NCBI GenBank assembly: GCA_963691715.1 | Contig: OY829281.1 | Location: 3,162,001 to 3,226,000, forward strand | Reading direction: 5' to 3' | DNA: 64,000 nt | Source: HXMU1420-13 sp963691715 | GTDB lineage: Bacteria; Bacteroidota; Rhodothermia; Balneolales; Balneolaceae | Part shown: positions 19,276 through 28,904 of the stretch, in pieces | Layout of the letters: the number at the start of each line of letters is the position of its first letter | Numbering within the stretch: the stretch's first letter is position 1 | Translations under genes and position numbers: made by a program | The notes under the pieces: generated by a model | The model's database searches: none | What the model was told of the DNA's origin: nothing | The model's input: the letters and a program-made list of their open reading frames with translations, nothing else

Positions 19276-20892
19276 ATGTCATTAGTAAAATCATTAAATG
19301 CTGGTGTAAGCGGATTAAATGCATTCCAAGCAAAAATGGATGTGATAGGTAATAATATCGCTAACGTAGATACGGCTGGCTTCAAATCATCATCGATAAC
19401 ATTTGCAGAGATGATGAATCAAAATTTAGGACGCGAAGGTGCAGGTGAATCTGCCCCTCAATTAAGTAATCAAGTTGGATTAGGAGTAAGAGTTTCATCA
19501 ATTAGTCGTAATTTTGCACAAGGATCAATGCAAAATACTGGACGGACAACAGATCTAGCGCTTTCGGGAGAAGGATTTTTTGTCATGAATGCAGGAGGTG
19601 AGAACTTACTTTCTCGGGCTGGTAACTTTGTTTTTAATAGCGATGGGTTTTTAGTGGACCAATCAGGTAATAACGTAATGGGGTACATTGCAGATCGATC
19701 AGGAAATATCATATCAGGTGGTTCTCCAGATTCTGTTCGTATCGATTTCGAAAACCCTCTACCGCCTAAACAGACGGATTTAGTAACACTTACAGGAAAT
19801 CTTAATGCGAATACCAGTAAAAGTAAAGTCTTACAGGCACAAAGTGGATTTACTGTAGCGGGCGAGCCTGCCGATGGAAATACATTAATCAACGATATTT
19901 CTCAAACACTAACTAATCTTGTAGACGGAGATCAAATCAATTTTGATGTAATACTTAATGATGGTACCACTACGACCATAACACACACATTTACAACAGG
20001 GGACACCTTAGAAGACATGATAGCGTCTTTTAATACCGGATTACCAGCAGGTGAAGGTGAAATGGTTCTCGTGGATGGTGCTTTAACGTTAAGGTCTGAA
20101 AAGCTAGGTAATAGCCAATTGGATATTACCGGAGTTAATGTAACAGGAACTGGATCCATAAACGTAACCAGCTTTGGAATAATACAAGAAGGTCAAACCA
20201 ATTCCCAAACTATGAGTACAACGGTATTTGATAATTTGGGACGTGCACATTCTTTAATTTTAGAATTTTCTCAAGTAGCGAACAACGAATGGCAGTATAA
20301 TGCAAAATTTCTGGATGGTGAAACGATTAGTGCAGGGCAATCTGGTTCAGTAACCTTTGACGAGTTGGGGCAAATGACATCAGGGGATATTTTTACCCTC
20401 ACTTTTGAGCCAGGTGGAGGTGCAGGAACAACCTCTTTTGATGTTTCTTTAGGTGATAAAAATACAGGAACAACTTTTTCACAATATTCTGGACAAAACA
20501 CAGCAAAGGTTACAAGCCAAGATGGCTATAGATCTGGTCTTCTTGTAGATGTTGCCATAGATGGTGATGGGCAAGTTCAAGGAATTTATGATAATGGTAA
20601 TTCTGCAGTTTTAGCACAAATCGCTATTGCTAAAGTTCAAAATCAAAATGGTCTTGAAATGATTGGTTCTGGTTTATTCCGTGCTACATCTGCTGCAGGT
20701 GAAACTTTTATTGATACCGCAGGAAATCTAGCGGGAACAAGCATAAATTCAGGAAGTTTGGAAGGTTCAAATGTAGATCTTGCTAGAGAGTTTACAAATA
20801 TGATTACTTCTCAACGTGCATATCAATCTAATGCCAGGGTAATAACAACATCCGACGAGATGTTAACTGAGGCTGTAAATTTGAAAAGATAA
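19276..20892 (+). CDS. flgE: Flagellar hook protein FlgE
   Basis: 538 residues. The N-terminal axial motif (NVDTAGFKSSSITFAEMM) and the FlgE/FlgF/FlgG pattern (TTDLALSGEGFFVM) are clear. The C-terminal motif is LAREFTNMITSQRAYQSNAR. It is longer than the Salmonella hook protein (403 residues), with extra outer domains in the middle (residues about 160-400). It polymerises into the hook under the FlgD cap. A strong AGGAGA site and a 100-bp upstream gap with a palindrome suggest some independent regulation. A terminator follows. Confidence 0.96.
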   Translation: MSLVKSLNAGVSGLNAFQAKMDVIGNNIANVDTAGFKSSSITFAEMMNQNLGREGAGESAPQLSNQVGLGVRVSSISRNFAQGSMQNTGRTTDLALSGEGFFVMNAGGENLLSRAGNFVFNSDGFLVDQSGNNVMGYIADRSGNIISGGSPDSVRIDFENPLPPKQTDLVTLTGNLNANTSKSKVLQAQSGFTVAGEPADGNTLINDISQTLTNLVDGDQINFDVILNDGTTTTITHTFTTGDTLEDMIASFNTGLPAGEGEMVLVDGALTLRSEKLGNSQLDITGVNVTGTGSINVTSFGIIQEGQTNSQTMSTTVFDNLGRAHSLILEFSQVANNEWQYNAKFLDGETISAGQSGSVTFDELGQMTSGDIFTLTFEPGGGAGTTSFDVSLGDKNTGTTFSQYSGQNTAKVTSQDGYRSGLLVDVAIDGDGQVQGIYDNGNSAVLAQIAIAKVQNQNGLEMIGSGLFRATSAAGETFIDTAGNLAGTSINSGSLEGSNVDLAREFTNMITSQRAYQSNARVITTSDEMLTEAVNLKR

Positions 20893-20943
20893 TACGTTAG
20901 ATAATATGTGATCATGTAAAATTTTTCATGGTAGGTTGGTTAA

Positions 20944-20978
20944 AACCCATTCTCAAATTCAATTTTGGGGATGGGTTT
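20944..20978 (+). terminator. Rho-independent terminator after flgE
   Basis: Stem AACCCAT...CAAA / TTTTGGGGATGGGTT followed by a long T run (to about 20983), separating the flgB-flgE block from the motA block. Confidence 0.85.
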
Positions 20979-21034
20979 TTTTTATCCTCCATAAAAAATG
21001 GATCGATTTAAAACTTATGTACTTTTAATTAGAA

Positions 21035-21042
21035 GCCGATAA
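21035..21042 (+). promoter_or_regulatory. GCCGATAA box upstream of motA
   Basis: This exact match to the sigma-28 -10 octamer lies 104 bases before motA in the non-coding gap after the flgE terminator. The -35 region at the expected 15-base spacing is TATG, a weak match, so it is only a candidate. Confidence 0.3.
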
Positions 21043-21145
21043 GATTGGGAGAACTATTAAACAATCTTCATCCATAATTGCAGTATATGTATAAATTAAT
21101 ATTGTACTTATATATTGTAAAAATTTGAAGCAAAAATGATTAAAT

Positions 21146-22024
21146 ATGCTGGATAAATCGAGCATGATTGGGTTAGTATTAGGCATTGTCCTAGTGCTTG
21201 GAGCCATTCTTCCGAAAGCAAACATAATGATTTTTATTGATATCCCTTCCTTCATTATTGTTGCAGGTGGTCTTTTTGCTTCAACTATGGTGAGTTTTGA
21301 TTTCAATAAAATAAAGGGAGCATTTGCTCTAATGATGCGTTTGATGAGAAACTCCAACATCGATCTTCGTACCGATATGGAAGTTATAACTTTATTTGCA
21401 CGCAGAGTTCGTACTGGGGGTCTATTGATACTTGATGAGGATATTAAACACTTAAATGACGAGTATTTAAAAAATGGTTTACAATTAGCTGTAGATGGGT
21501 TTAAAACGGAAAGCCTTAACAGTATTCTATCGGATGAAATTACTAGTGAAGAAGAAATATCATTTACAGCCATTAATGTTTTAAACGCAATGAGTAATTT
21601 TGCTCCTGCATTTGGCATGATTGGGACTGTAATCGGGATGGTTTTAATGTTGCAGAACTTAACCAATCCCGAAGCTTTAGGTGCAGGAATTGCAGTAGCA
21701 CTTTTAACCACATTATATGGAAGTATGCTTTCGAATATGTTATTTGCACCCCTAGCAGGGAAAGTTACATATCTAGCAGAAAAAGACCTCAACAGAAAAA
21801 AAATGTTCAGGGTCGCTATTCTTTCTATTGTAGAGGGTGAAAACCCCAGGATAATGGAAAAAAAGATGCTTATTTATATTGAACCAGCTGAGCGTGCTGA
21901 ATATGTTAAGCATCATGAAGGACTTAAGATCATGAAAACACGTGACGAAAAGCTTTATAAACTTTGGAAAGAACAACAAGGTAAAGAATGGGAAAACCTA
22001 AAGAAGATTCTGGAACCTGGTTAA
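21146..22024 (+). CDS. motA: Flagellar motor stator protein MotA
   Basis: 292 residues with four membrane segments (two N-terminal, then a cytoplasmic loop of about 110 residues, then two near residues 150-205). The TolQ/MotA-type signature FAPAFGMIGTVIGMVLMLQN is present. With MotB it forms the ion-conducting stator. It overlaps the motB start by 37 bases, which indicates coupling. A sigma-28-like box lies upstream. Confidence 0.95.
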   Translation: MLDKSSMIGLVLGIVLVLGAILPKANIMIFIDIPSFIIVAGGLFASTMVSFDFNKIKGAFALMMRLMRNSNIDLRTDMEVITLFARRVRTGGLLILDEDIKHLNDEYLKNGLQLAVDGFKTESLNSILSDEITSEEEISFTAINVLNAMSNFAPAFGMIGTVIGMVLMLQNLTNPEALGAGIAVALLTTLYGSMLSNMLFAPLAGKVTYLAEKDLNRKKMFRVAILSIVEGENPRIMEKKMLIYIEPAERAEYVKHHEGLKIMKTRDEKLYKLWKEQQGKEWENLKKILEPG

Positions 22025-22743
22025 TGACATATGGCGATCTCATGACGCTGCTTTTGGTGTTTTTTGTTTTACTTTATACAATGACTCCAGGAGTAGAAGA
22101 GCGGGTCTTCAATAGTTTTATTTCCTACTTCCAACAACATTCGGGTTTTTTCCCGGATAACAACAGCTTAACAACCGACTTGCAAAATAATCCGAACCCG
22201 GAGCAGGTAGACGACTTCCTTGTTGAAAATATGGAACGTTGGCAGGTTATGGCCGAATTTGTAGAAAATACCAAAGAAACAGAAGGTGTAGACGTAGAGT
22301 CTATAGACGATGGTTTTCTAATTACTTTAGCGGATTCCGTTGCCTTTATGAGTGGTTCTTCAGAATTACTTCCACAAGCAAAGAATATTTTAAATGGAGT
22401 TGCTACTTCAATAGGTGATGATTATTGGGAAATTGAAGTACAAGGCCATACCGACAATGTTCCAATTGCTAGAGGTGGGATTTACCAAACAAATTGGCAT
22501 TTGGGAGCAGCACGATCCGTGTCTGTGCTTCAGTATCTTCAAGAAAAAGCAAACTTAAAACCAGAATTTTTTCAAGCAACAAGCTTTGGAGAGCACAGAC
22601 CTGTAGCGACGAATGAAACACCAGAAGGAAGAAGATCAAACCGTAGAGTTGAAATCTATTTAAAAGATAGAACGTTAGAAGCATCAGCTGGTGTAGATTC
22701 TGATATAATTACATTCGAAACCTCATTTAATGAGCTTGAGTAG
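21988..22743 (+). CDS. motB: Flagellar motor stator protein MotB
   Basis: 251 residues. A short N-terminus is followed by one membrane helix that contains the ion-binding Asp (TYGDLMTLLLVFFVLLYTM), then a plug/linker, and a C-terminal OmpA-like peptidoglycan-binding domain (VQGHTDNVPIARGG, SVSVLQYL, NRRVEIYL). It anchors the stator to the cell wall. The start lies inside motA, and the ATG at 21988 gives a protein of normal N-terminal length. Confidence 0.95.
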   Translation: MGKPKEDSGTWLMTYGDLMTLLLVFFVLLYTMTPGVEERVFNSFISYFQQHSGFFPDNNSLTTDLQNNPNPEQVDDFLVENMERWQVMAEFVENTKETEGVDVESIDDGFLITLADSVAFMSGSSELLPQAKNILNGVATSIGDDYWEIEVQGHTDNVPIARGGIYQTNWHLGAARSVSVLQYLQEKANLKPEFFQATSFGEHRPVATNETPEGRRSNRRVEIYLKDRTLEASAGVDSDIITFETSFNELE

Positions 22744-22754
22744 AGAGAATAATT

Positions 22755-23249
22755 ATGGCAGACAATAAAGTTAACAAAAAAGAAAAAAAGGCAGGTGGTA
22801 AGCCCAAAACACCGCCTAAAAAGCTGATTATAATTGGAAAAATTTTCCTTTTAGTGCTAATTCTTACAGGTCAAGCTTACCTAGCATATGTGATTGTAGA
22901 TAAATATTATCCCAGTATTTATATAAAAATGAATACTGAAGATCCACCAGAAATTGGTACCTACCAAATGGATCAGCTCGTTGTGAATCCTGCAAATACA
23001 AACGGCAGAAGGTATTTAATGGTAGAAATTAGCCTTGAACTGAATGTAGAACACATTCCTTTAATGGAAACTACTAATCCTAGAGTAAGACAAGAACTCA
23101 TAGAAACTTTCTCGAGGAGAACGGTAAGTCAACTTACAACGCCTAAAGAGAGAGACCTATTACGAAAAGAGGTTGTTGAAATAATAAATTCCTCGATTGG
23201 TGAGACTTCGGTACAGAACTTGTATTTCACAAAGTATGTACTTCAATGA
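22755..23249 (+). CDS. fliL: Flagellar basal-body associated protein FliL
   Basis: 164 residues: a Lys-rich cytoplasmic N-terminus (about 20 residues), one membrane helix (about 23-47) and a periplasmic domain with the FliL pattern (YLMVEISLELN, then VSQLTTPKERDLLRKEVVEI). FliL supports stator function at the basal body. It is placed between motB and fliM as in many Gram-negative loci. Confidence 0.93.
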   Translation: MADNKVNKKEKKAGGKPKTPPKKLIIIGKIFLLVLILTGQAYLAYVIVDKYYPSIYIKMNTEDPPEIGTYQMDQLVVNPANTNGRRYLMVEISLELNVEHIPLMETTNPRVRQELIETFSRRTVSQLTTPKERDLLRKEVVEIINSSIGETSVQNLYFTKYVLQ

Positions 23250-23273
23250 TTATAAATATATACTTTGAAAACG

Positions 23274-24209
23274 ATGGATTCCCAGTCACCCAAAAAGAGA
23301 AAGGGAAAAGTTAAGTATGTAGTACCCTACGACTTTAAACGTCCAAAGCTCTTCAGTAAAGAGATAATGCGAACTATTACGCTTATCCATGATAACATAT
23401 CTAGAGGAATGAGCAGAATTTTTAGCGCATCTTTAAACTATAAAACGGATGTATCCTTAAACAAAATTGAACAATTTTCGCCAACAGATTTTATTTCTGA
23501 TATTCCCGCCCCAGCTGTAATTTATATACATGTTGGACAAACTATGGGAGGAGATATCATTCTTACAATGCCTCCGCAATTTTGTATTCATATCATTGAA
23601 CGAGAAAGTGGGGGGTCAGGAATTGACCTAAGTTATAAGCGTAACCTCACAACGATTGAAGAAAAAATTATATCGAGAATACAACAACGTATTCAATCTG
23701 AAATAAGAAAAGCTTGGCAACCTTATTTACATTTTGAAGTTGAGAAAGTTCATTATGAAAGTAAGCCTGAGAATATTCACCTTCGATCTGTAGATCCATT
23801 GCTTTCTGCAAAAATAAAGATTGATTTACAAGGACAACTCGTTGAGTTGGGTATTTCATATACCTACAGTTTTCTTAAAAGAGCACTGAATGATTCTATC
23901 ATAAAAAAAGATCGCGGTGCAAATCTTGAAAGACTTAATGTAGAAGAGTCTATTGACTACCGTCGAACTTTAAAAAAAGCTCCTGTAGTTATTCAACCCA
24001 TTCTTGGTACAACCATTTTGTCTTTAGATGATATTTTAAGTTTGAAAGAGGGAGATACCATCCCATTAGTACAAAAATCAGATGAGCCACTCGAAATTAA
24101 AATCAATGGAATTACCAAAATGAATGGTTTTCCAGGGTTGAAACAAGGAAGAAAAGCAATTAAAGTGTTCGATATAATAGAAGAAATTAATGAACAAGAA
24201 CTGGTGTAA
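23274..24209 (+). CDS. fliM: Flagellar motor switch protein FliM
   Basis: About 311 residues from ATG 23274; a TTG at 23265 would add three residues. The N-terminal part precedes a CheC-like middle domain (SRGMSRIFSASL, then TIEEKIISRIQQRI) and a C-terminal SpoA domain (ILGTTILSLDDILSLKEGDT). FliM binds phospho-CheY and sets rotation direction. The very N-terminal CheY-binding peptide is not obviously conserved, as the start is Lys-rich. Confidence 0.93.
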   Translation: MDSQSPKKRKGKVKYVVPYDFKRPKLFSKEIMRTITLIHDNISRGMSRIFSASLNYKTDVSLNKIEQFSPTDFISDIPAPAVIYIHVGQTMGGDIILTMPPQFCIHIIERESGGSGIDLSYKRNLTTIEEKIISRIQQRIQSEIRKAWQPYLHFEVEKVHYESKPENIHLRSVDPLLSAKIKIDLQGQLVELGISYTYSFLKRALNDSIIKKDRGANLERLNVEESIDYRRTLKKAPVVIQPILGTTILSLDDILSLKEGDTIPLVQKSDEPLEIKINGITKMNGFPGLKQGRKAIKVFDIIEEINEQELV

Positions 24210-24211
24210 TT

Positions 24212-25144
24212 ATGGAAAATTTTGTAGAAAAAATCACCCAATATCTCCCAAAAATTGAAGAGTTTCTTACTTCAGTGTTACTTGAAGAAACAACGGTTAC
24301 TATTACAGAATCAGAGATTTTTAACGCTGCAGATAACTTTGATGCATTAGGAGATGAAGACATTTACCTTTTTTCTTTTGATAAAGTAAATAATATGGAT
24401 GTCATCACTATTCTAGATAAAGAATGGTTTGGTTTATTGTCAAGCATTATGCTGGGGATAGAAGAAAAAACGTTCAATGATAAGACCATTGACTTACTGA
24501 AAAATTTCTCTAGTGAACTAAAAACTGCATTACAATCAGTACTTTCTGATGAAGGAATCGAAGTTGATGTAGATGAGATTATCCCAATGAAGCATTCTCA
24601 AGTTACGACAGAACTGCATCATACAGAATATCATTTAACAAAATTAGAAGTTGAAGGTATTGCCGATGAAAACGTGCATGCAATGGTTTTAATTGGAAAT
24701 CCCGAAGCAATGATCATCATCGAAGAGCCAGAGGAAGAACAAGCCCCTGTAGTTGACAGTGAAGGGTTTAAGGAAACCAGCGGTGAAGAACTTGGTGAAA
24801 TTCCTGATGAAGTTTTATCCGGTAGTTATATTGAATTTGAGGATTTTGAGGAGGATGCTCCTCTTGATATCGTATCTGAAGATGGTAAAAGTATGGATAT
24901 GCTTAGAGATGTCAATATGGACGTATCAGTAGAACTTGGTAGAATAGAGCTACCTCTTGGGCGAGTACTTCAATTGGCAAAAGGTTCTGTATTAGAACTC
25001 GATAAACTTGCAGGCGAACCAGTTGATATTATGGTAAATGGACAAAGAATTGCTCAAGGAGAGGTAGTAGTAATCGACGAGCATTTTGGAGTTAGAATTT
25101 CAAATCTAATTACTACCAGACAACATTTAGTAAAAATGAATTGA
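24212..25144 (+). CDS. fliN: Flagellar motor switch protein FliN/FliY type
   Basis: 310 residues, far longer than classical FliN (about 137). The C-terminal 75 residues are the SpoA/FliN domain (VSVELGRIELPLGRVLQLAK, then DIMVNGQRIAQGEVVVIDEH). The N-terminal 200 residues resemble the extra domain of FliY-type proteins, but no catalytic CheC motif can be confirmed by eye. An acidic linker lies between. It forms the lower C ring with FliM. The reading frame overlaps the fliO start at TGATG. Confidence 0.9.
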   Translation: MENFVEKITQYLPKIEEFLTSVLLEETTVTITESEIFNAADNFDALGDEDIYLFSFDKVNNMDVITILDKEWFGLLSSIMLGIEEKTFNDKTIDLLKNFSSELKTALQSVLSDEGIEVDVDEIIPMKHSQVTTELHHTEYHLTKLEVEGIADENVHAMVLIGNPEAMIIIEEPEEEQAPVVDSEGFKETSGEELGEIPDEVLSGSYIEFEDFEEDAPLDIVSEDGKSMDMLRDVNMDVSVELGRIELPLGRVLQLAKGSVLELDKLAGEPVDIMVNGQRIAQGEVVVIDEHFGVRISNLITTRQHLVKMN

Positions 25145-25731
25145 TGAATCTAACTAGCCTACTCAATCAATCAACAAAACAACCAAAAACAATTCTTAGA
25201 ATAGTTATATCTATAAGCATAGGATTACTTGTTCTTTGGATTTTTTTAGTTTCGAAAATGGATGTGCCAAGTCAGCGAGATTCTGTACTTGTTAAAGCTG
25301 ACACAAGTACTAGCATAACTGACTTAAGGAGTAATCTATTAGGAGAAAATCAATCCCCTCAGTCATCATCTCAAGGAAGAGCAGCTGTAACTGATGAAGA
25401 GCCACTATTTCAAAATGCATTTACCACATTTTTTATCATGGTTGTGGTTTTAGGAAGTATATGGTTGTGGACTATTAAGAAGAAAAAAAATACAGTTAAT
25501 TCGGATCAAGATATAAAAGATATTTCCCAGCATGTCATTGGACAAGGAGTGCAGCTCAAAATTCTTGAAATAAATGAGGAAGTTTGGGTGCTAGGTGTTA
25601 CTTCTAATTCTATCAACTTACTACATAGATATCAAAAAAATGAATGGCATCCATCAAACATTCCCGATCGTGACTCTGAGGAAATCTCTGATAGTGACTT
25701 TAACTCGATATTTAAGCTATTAGGGAATTGA
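25144..25731 (+). CDS. fliO: Flagellar biosynthesis protein FliO
   Basis: 195 residues from the ATG overlapping the previous stop. It has two hydrophobic segments (residues about 18-37 and 95-113), the second being the FliO-type membrane helix followed by a basic KKKK stretch and a small cytoplasmic domain (GQGVQLKILEINEEVWVLGV). FliO assists assembly of the FliP ring. Sequence conservation is low in this family; position directly before fliP is the main support. Confidence 0.85.
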   Translation: MNLTSLLNQSTKQPKTILRIVISISIGLLVLWIFLVSKMDVPSQRDSVLVKADTSTSITDLRSNLLGENQSPQSSSQGRAAVTDEEPLFQNAFTTFFIMVVVLGSIWLWTIKKKKNTVNSDQDIKDISQHVIGQGVQLKILEINEEVWVLGVTSNSINLLHRYQKNEWHPSNIPDRDSEEISDSDFNSIFKLLGN

Positions 25732-25735
25732 TAGT

Positions 25736-26524
25736 ATGAATTGGGTTATAATCAATCAAGTTAGCAAGCCAGCCAAACAACTAACTATTCTGCTTGCACT
25801 AACATTCGTGTTTACATTACTTCCAGACTTTGCTCTTGCACAATCCATGATACCTCAAATCGACGTATCAATAGGAGGTGGTGGAAGCTCAGAAGACGAT
25901 TTTTCGTCTGCTATTCAAGCATTAGTACTTATAACAGTACTTTCTTTTGGGGCTGCTTTTGTAACAATGATGACCAGTTTTACCAGAATTATTGTGGTTT
26001 TCTTTTTCTTAAGAATGGGTTTAGGAACGCAACAATCTCCGCCTAATCAGGTGTTAATTGGACTTGCCCTTTTTCTTACAATTTTCATAATGAAACCAAC
26101 TTTTGATGAAATTAATGAAGTTGCTATTCAACCTTACACCAATGATCAGATGACGCAAATGGAGGCTTTATCAGCAGCTTCAATTCCGTTGAAAGAGTTT
26201 ATGATTAAGCAAACAAGCGACCAAGATCTACTTTACTTTATGGATATGGCGGGTCTTCAAACGGTTGGTTCTGCCGAAACACTTCCATTATTTGTGGCTG
26301 TACCTGCATATGTAATTAGTGAATTAAGAATTGCATTTCAAATAGGGTTTATGATATATATCCCATTTATGGTAATAGATTTGGTAGTAGCGTCCATTCT
26401 TCTTGCTATGGGGATTATGTTTTTACCCCCAGTGATGGTCTCATTACCATTCAAGATTTTAATTTTCGTATTAACAGATGGTTGGTACCTATTGGTGTCA
26501 TCCCTAGTAGAAAGTTTTAGGTAA
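25736..26524 (+). CDS. fliP: Flagellar export gate protein FliP
   Basis: 262 residues with a cleavable N-terminal signal (ending near FALAQS) and four membrane segments. The FliP signature is clear: TMMTSFTRIIVVFFFLR, RMGLGTQQSPPNQVLIGLAL and MGIMFLPPVMVSLPFKILIF. FliP5-FliQ4-FliR1 make the export pore in the MS ring. Confidence 0.97.
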   Translation: MNWVIINQVSKPAKQLTILLALTFVFTLLPDFALAQSMIPQIDVSIGGGGSSEDDFSSAIQALVLITVLSFGAAFVTMMTSFTRIIVVFFFLRMGLGTQQSPPNQVLIGLALFLTIFIMKPTFDEINEVAIQPYTNDQMTQMEALSAASIPLKEFMIKQTSDQDLLYFMDMAGLQTVGSAETLPLFVAVPAYVISELRIAFQIGFMIYIPFMVIDLVVASILLAMGIMFLPPVMVSLPFKILIFVLTDGWYLLVSSLVESFR

Positions 26525-26528
26525 CACT

Positions 26529-26798
26529 ATGAATATTGATGCAGCATTATATTGGGTTCAAGAAATGTTAACCACAGTAGTCGTACTTTGTGCACCTGTT
26601 ATGATTGCAGCAGTAAGTGTTGGTCTAGGTATTGCTATTTTTCAAGCAGCTACATCTATCCAAGAAATGACATTAACCTATGTTCCAAAAATGGTTGCAG
26701 TAGTAGTTGTACTATTTTTAATGTTCGGTTTTATGTTACAGTTTGCGATTGATTTTACTCAACGTGCTTTTGAATTTATTCCGCAAATAGCATTATAA
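26529..26798 (+). CDS. fliQ: Flagellar export gate protein FliQ
   Basis: 89 residues with two membrane helices and the FliQ pattern (APVMIAAVSVGLGIAIFQAA, TSIQEMTLTYVPKM). It packs around FliP/FliR in the export gate. It starts 4 bases after fliP and is followed by fliR. Confidence 0.96.
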   Translation: MNIDAALYWVQEMLTTVVVLCAPVMIAAVSVGLGIAIFQAATSIQEMTLTYVPKMVAVVVVLFLMFGFMLQFAIDFTQRAFEFIPQIAL

Positions 26799-26810
26799 GG
26801 CGGATTAATA

Positions 26811-27608
26811 ATGGGTAGTGAATCACTTACTATAGATTTAATTCTATCTGGGTTTTTGATCTTTGTAAGAGTTAGTGGAGTTGTTATGACTGCTCCCTTT
26901 TTTAACAATAGCTCTTTTCCAATGCAGGTGAGATTGTATTTCGCCATGGTTGTTTCAATACTTCTATTTTATGTTATACCTGGAGAAAGTGCATTTATTA
27001 GTGCCTCGGATGGGGTAATAGCTATATTTATTGCTATTGTAGCTGAAGCATTAGTTGGTATGGCAATGGGAATCGTGGGTCAATTAGTATTTGCAGGGTT
27101 CGAAATGGCTGGTACTCTAATAAGTTACAATACAGGTCTAAGTTTTGCTGTAATGATGGATTCAGCAACAAATAAACAAAACTCGATTGTGGCAAATATT
27201 ATGGGAATGATAGCTATTATCATTTTTCTAAGTATTGATGGTGATAAAATCTATTTAACAGCTATTGCTAAAAGTTACCAAATTGTACCTGCCGTTGATC
27301 ATAATGTACATTTAGCAGGAACATATATGCTTGAAGTTGCAACCTATCTTTTTGTTTTAGGCGTTCAGCTTACAGCTCCATTTATGATGGCTATTTTCCT
27401 ATTGGATGTATCACTTGCAATATTCGGTCGCATTATGCCACAAGCCAATCTGATGTTCATAGCATTACCTGTAAAAATGGGGGTTGGTGTGTCTGTTTTT
27501 ATATTAATTTTACCCTATTTACCCACGGCTTTTGATGTTATATTCCAAAACCTATTTTTTTTCCTAGAGGGTGTACTAGGAAATATCGTACCTACCATCA
27601 ATCCATAG
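26811..27608 (+). CDS. fliR: Flagellar export gate protein FliR
   Basis: 265 residues with about six membrane segments and FliR motifs (VRVSGVVMTAPFFNNSSFP, GFEMAGTLISYNTGLSFAVM, FGRIMPQANLMFIALPVKMG). It completes the FliPQR core complex and contacts FlhB. It is the last gene of the plus-strand operon. The 155-base gap to the convergent gene holds no clear terminator. Confidence 0.96.
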   Translation: MGSESLTIDLILSGFLIFVRVSGVVMTAPFFNNSSFPMQVRLYFAMVVSILLFYVIPGESAFISASDGVIAIFIAIVAEALVGMAMGIVGQLVFAGFEMAGTLISYNTGLSFAVMMDSATNKQNSIVANIMGMIAIIIFLSIDGDKIYLTAIAKSYQIVPAVDHNVHLAGTYMLEVATYLFVLGVQLTAPFMMAIFLLDVSLAIFGRIMPQANLMFIALPVKMGVGVSVFILILPYLPTAFDVIFQNLFFFLEGVLGNIVPTINP

Positions 27609-27763
27609 AGTAACATTGATGAACTATTTTTAAAGATGTCTAATCATTATGCACTTAATTTCAGTGCCCCTACTAAAGCCAAATTCTTATCTTAAAAATG
27701 TATTCAAGATTTTAGATTGTAATAAATTATTTTCTATTAAAGTAAATTTATCTTAGTACTGTT

Positions 27764-28024
27764 TTAAACCTTTAAGTCTACTTTAATTCCTTTCCCGTCA
27801 TCCTTTTCTTTTATAATTTCTGGTACTTGGGGTAATTTGAAAGGAATTTCTACTTCCATATGCGATTTAGAGGCCTGACTAATTGTTACCTCATCGATAA
27901 TGAACTTTGAATTGCGTTCCCTTTCTTGCTGTCTCTTCCTATTCTGTTGTTCCTCTTCATCTCTTTTGTGTCTCAAAAGATCTGGGATTTTACGAAGTTT
28001 CGATATTTTAGGTAAGAGTGACAT
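27764..28024 (-). CDS. Small basic/charged protein of unknown function at the end of the flhB-fliA operon
   Basis: 86 residues. A basic N-terminus and a highly charged helical middle (DEEEQQNRKRQQERERN) are followed by a C-terminal part ending KGIKVDLKV. No signal peptide or membrane segment. It follows fliA by about 110 bases on the same strand, so it may belong to the flagellar regulon. I do not recognise the family. Confidence 0.6.
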   Translation of the reverse strand: MSLLPKISKLRKIPDLLRHKRDEEEQQNRKRQQERERNSKFIIDEVTISQASKSHMEVEIPFKLPQVPEIIKEKDDGKGIKVDLKV

Positions 28025-28131
28025 GCAACGTATTCCGAAGGTGTATTAGTCCTATCACGGTTATCGGTTGGTCGTAACTTTACTAAAATATATAGGGATT
28101 AAAATTTTTTAATAATAATCGTAAGTAGATA

Positions 28132-28902
28132 TTAATTTTCGATATATACTACTTCTTCTTTGGTAAGTTCTTGGCGTAATTGTAGCAATAACTTACCGAC
28201 AATTTGCGATATACGTGCTTCAGTTAACTCCAGTAATAATGCAATTTCACTCATTGTCATATCTTCGTAGTAATATAGCATCAATATAAGTCGGTCACGT
28301 TCTTTAAGCTCACCAATTTTTTTCATGATTGCATTAGTACGCTCTTTTTTCTCCAAGTTATTATCTGGCACTTCGCTATTAGGATCTACTTGAGTTTCGT
28401 AATAGGAAACGGAATCTGCATCATAAGCCGGGCTATCAAGAGATAGTACATTTCTTTGTTGAACGTTAGATAGTAATTTATAATAGTCCTCGATATCCAT
28501 TTCTAATTCATCGGCAATTTCTTGACTAGATGGCTCACGGCCTAAAATTTGACTCAGTTGTTCTACTGCTTTTTGGACTTCACCATAATTTTTACGCTGT
28601 TTTCTTGGAAGTTGATCTATACTTCGTAGATAATCAACGATAGAACCTCTAATTCGGTAATATGCAAACGTGTTAAACTGTATGTTCCTGCTACAATCAT
28701 AGGATTCCATCGCCTGTAGTAACCCAGTAATGGCTGCACTTTCTAAATCTTCTCTTTGAGATAATGGCTGATCAGGACGACTAATTTTACCAATTATACT
28801 TCGTATAAGCGGCATTGATTTACTGATGATTGAATTTCTAAGTGCATCAATTGGATTGCTTGCATAGAGCTCAATTAATTCTTGTAATGTCTTATTTCCC
28901 AT
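28132..28902 (-). CDS. fliA: Flagellar sigma factor FliA (sigma-28)
   Basis: 256 residues with sigma-70 region 2 (EDLESAAITGLLQAMESYDC, NIQFNTFAYYRIRGSIVDYL), region 3 (GREPSSQEIADELEMDIEDY) and region 4 (LKERDRLILMLYYYEDMTMS then SEIALLLELTEARISQI). It lacks region 1 as group 3 factors do. It would direct RNA polymerase to late flagellar and chemotaxis promoters and be held by FlgM; a FlgM-like gene is at 60176. It is in the flhB-flhA-flhF-flhG operon, a common arrangement. Confidence 0.96.
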   Translation of the reverse strand: MGNKTLQELIELYASNPIDALRNSIISKSMPLIRSIIGKISRPDQPLSQREDLESAAITGLLQAMESYDCSRNIQFNTFAYYRIRGSIVDYLRSIDQLPRKQRKNYGEVQKAVEQLSQILGREPSSQEIADELEMDIEDYYKLLSNVQQRNVLSLDSPAYDADSVSYYETQVDPNSEVPDNNLEKKERTNAIMKKIGELKERDRLILMLYYYEDMTMSEIALLLELTEARISQIVGKLLLQLRQELTKEEVVYIEN

Positions 28903-28904
28903 GA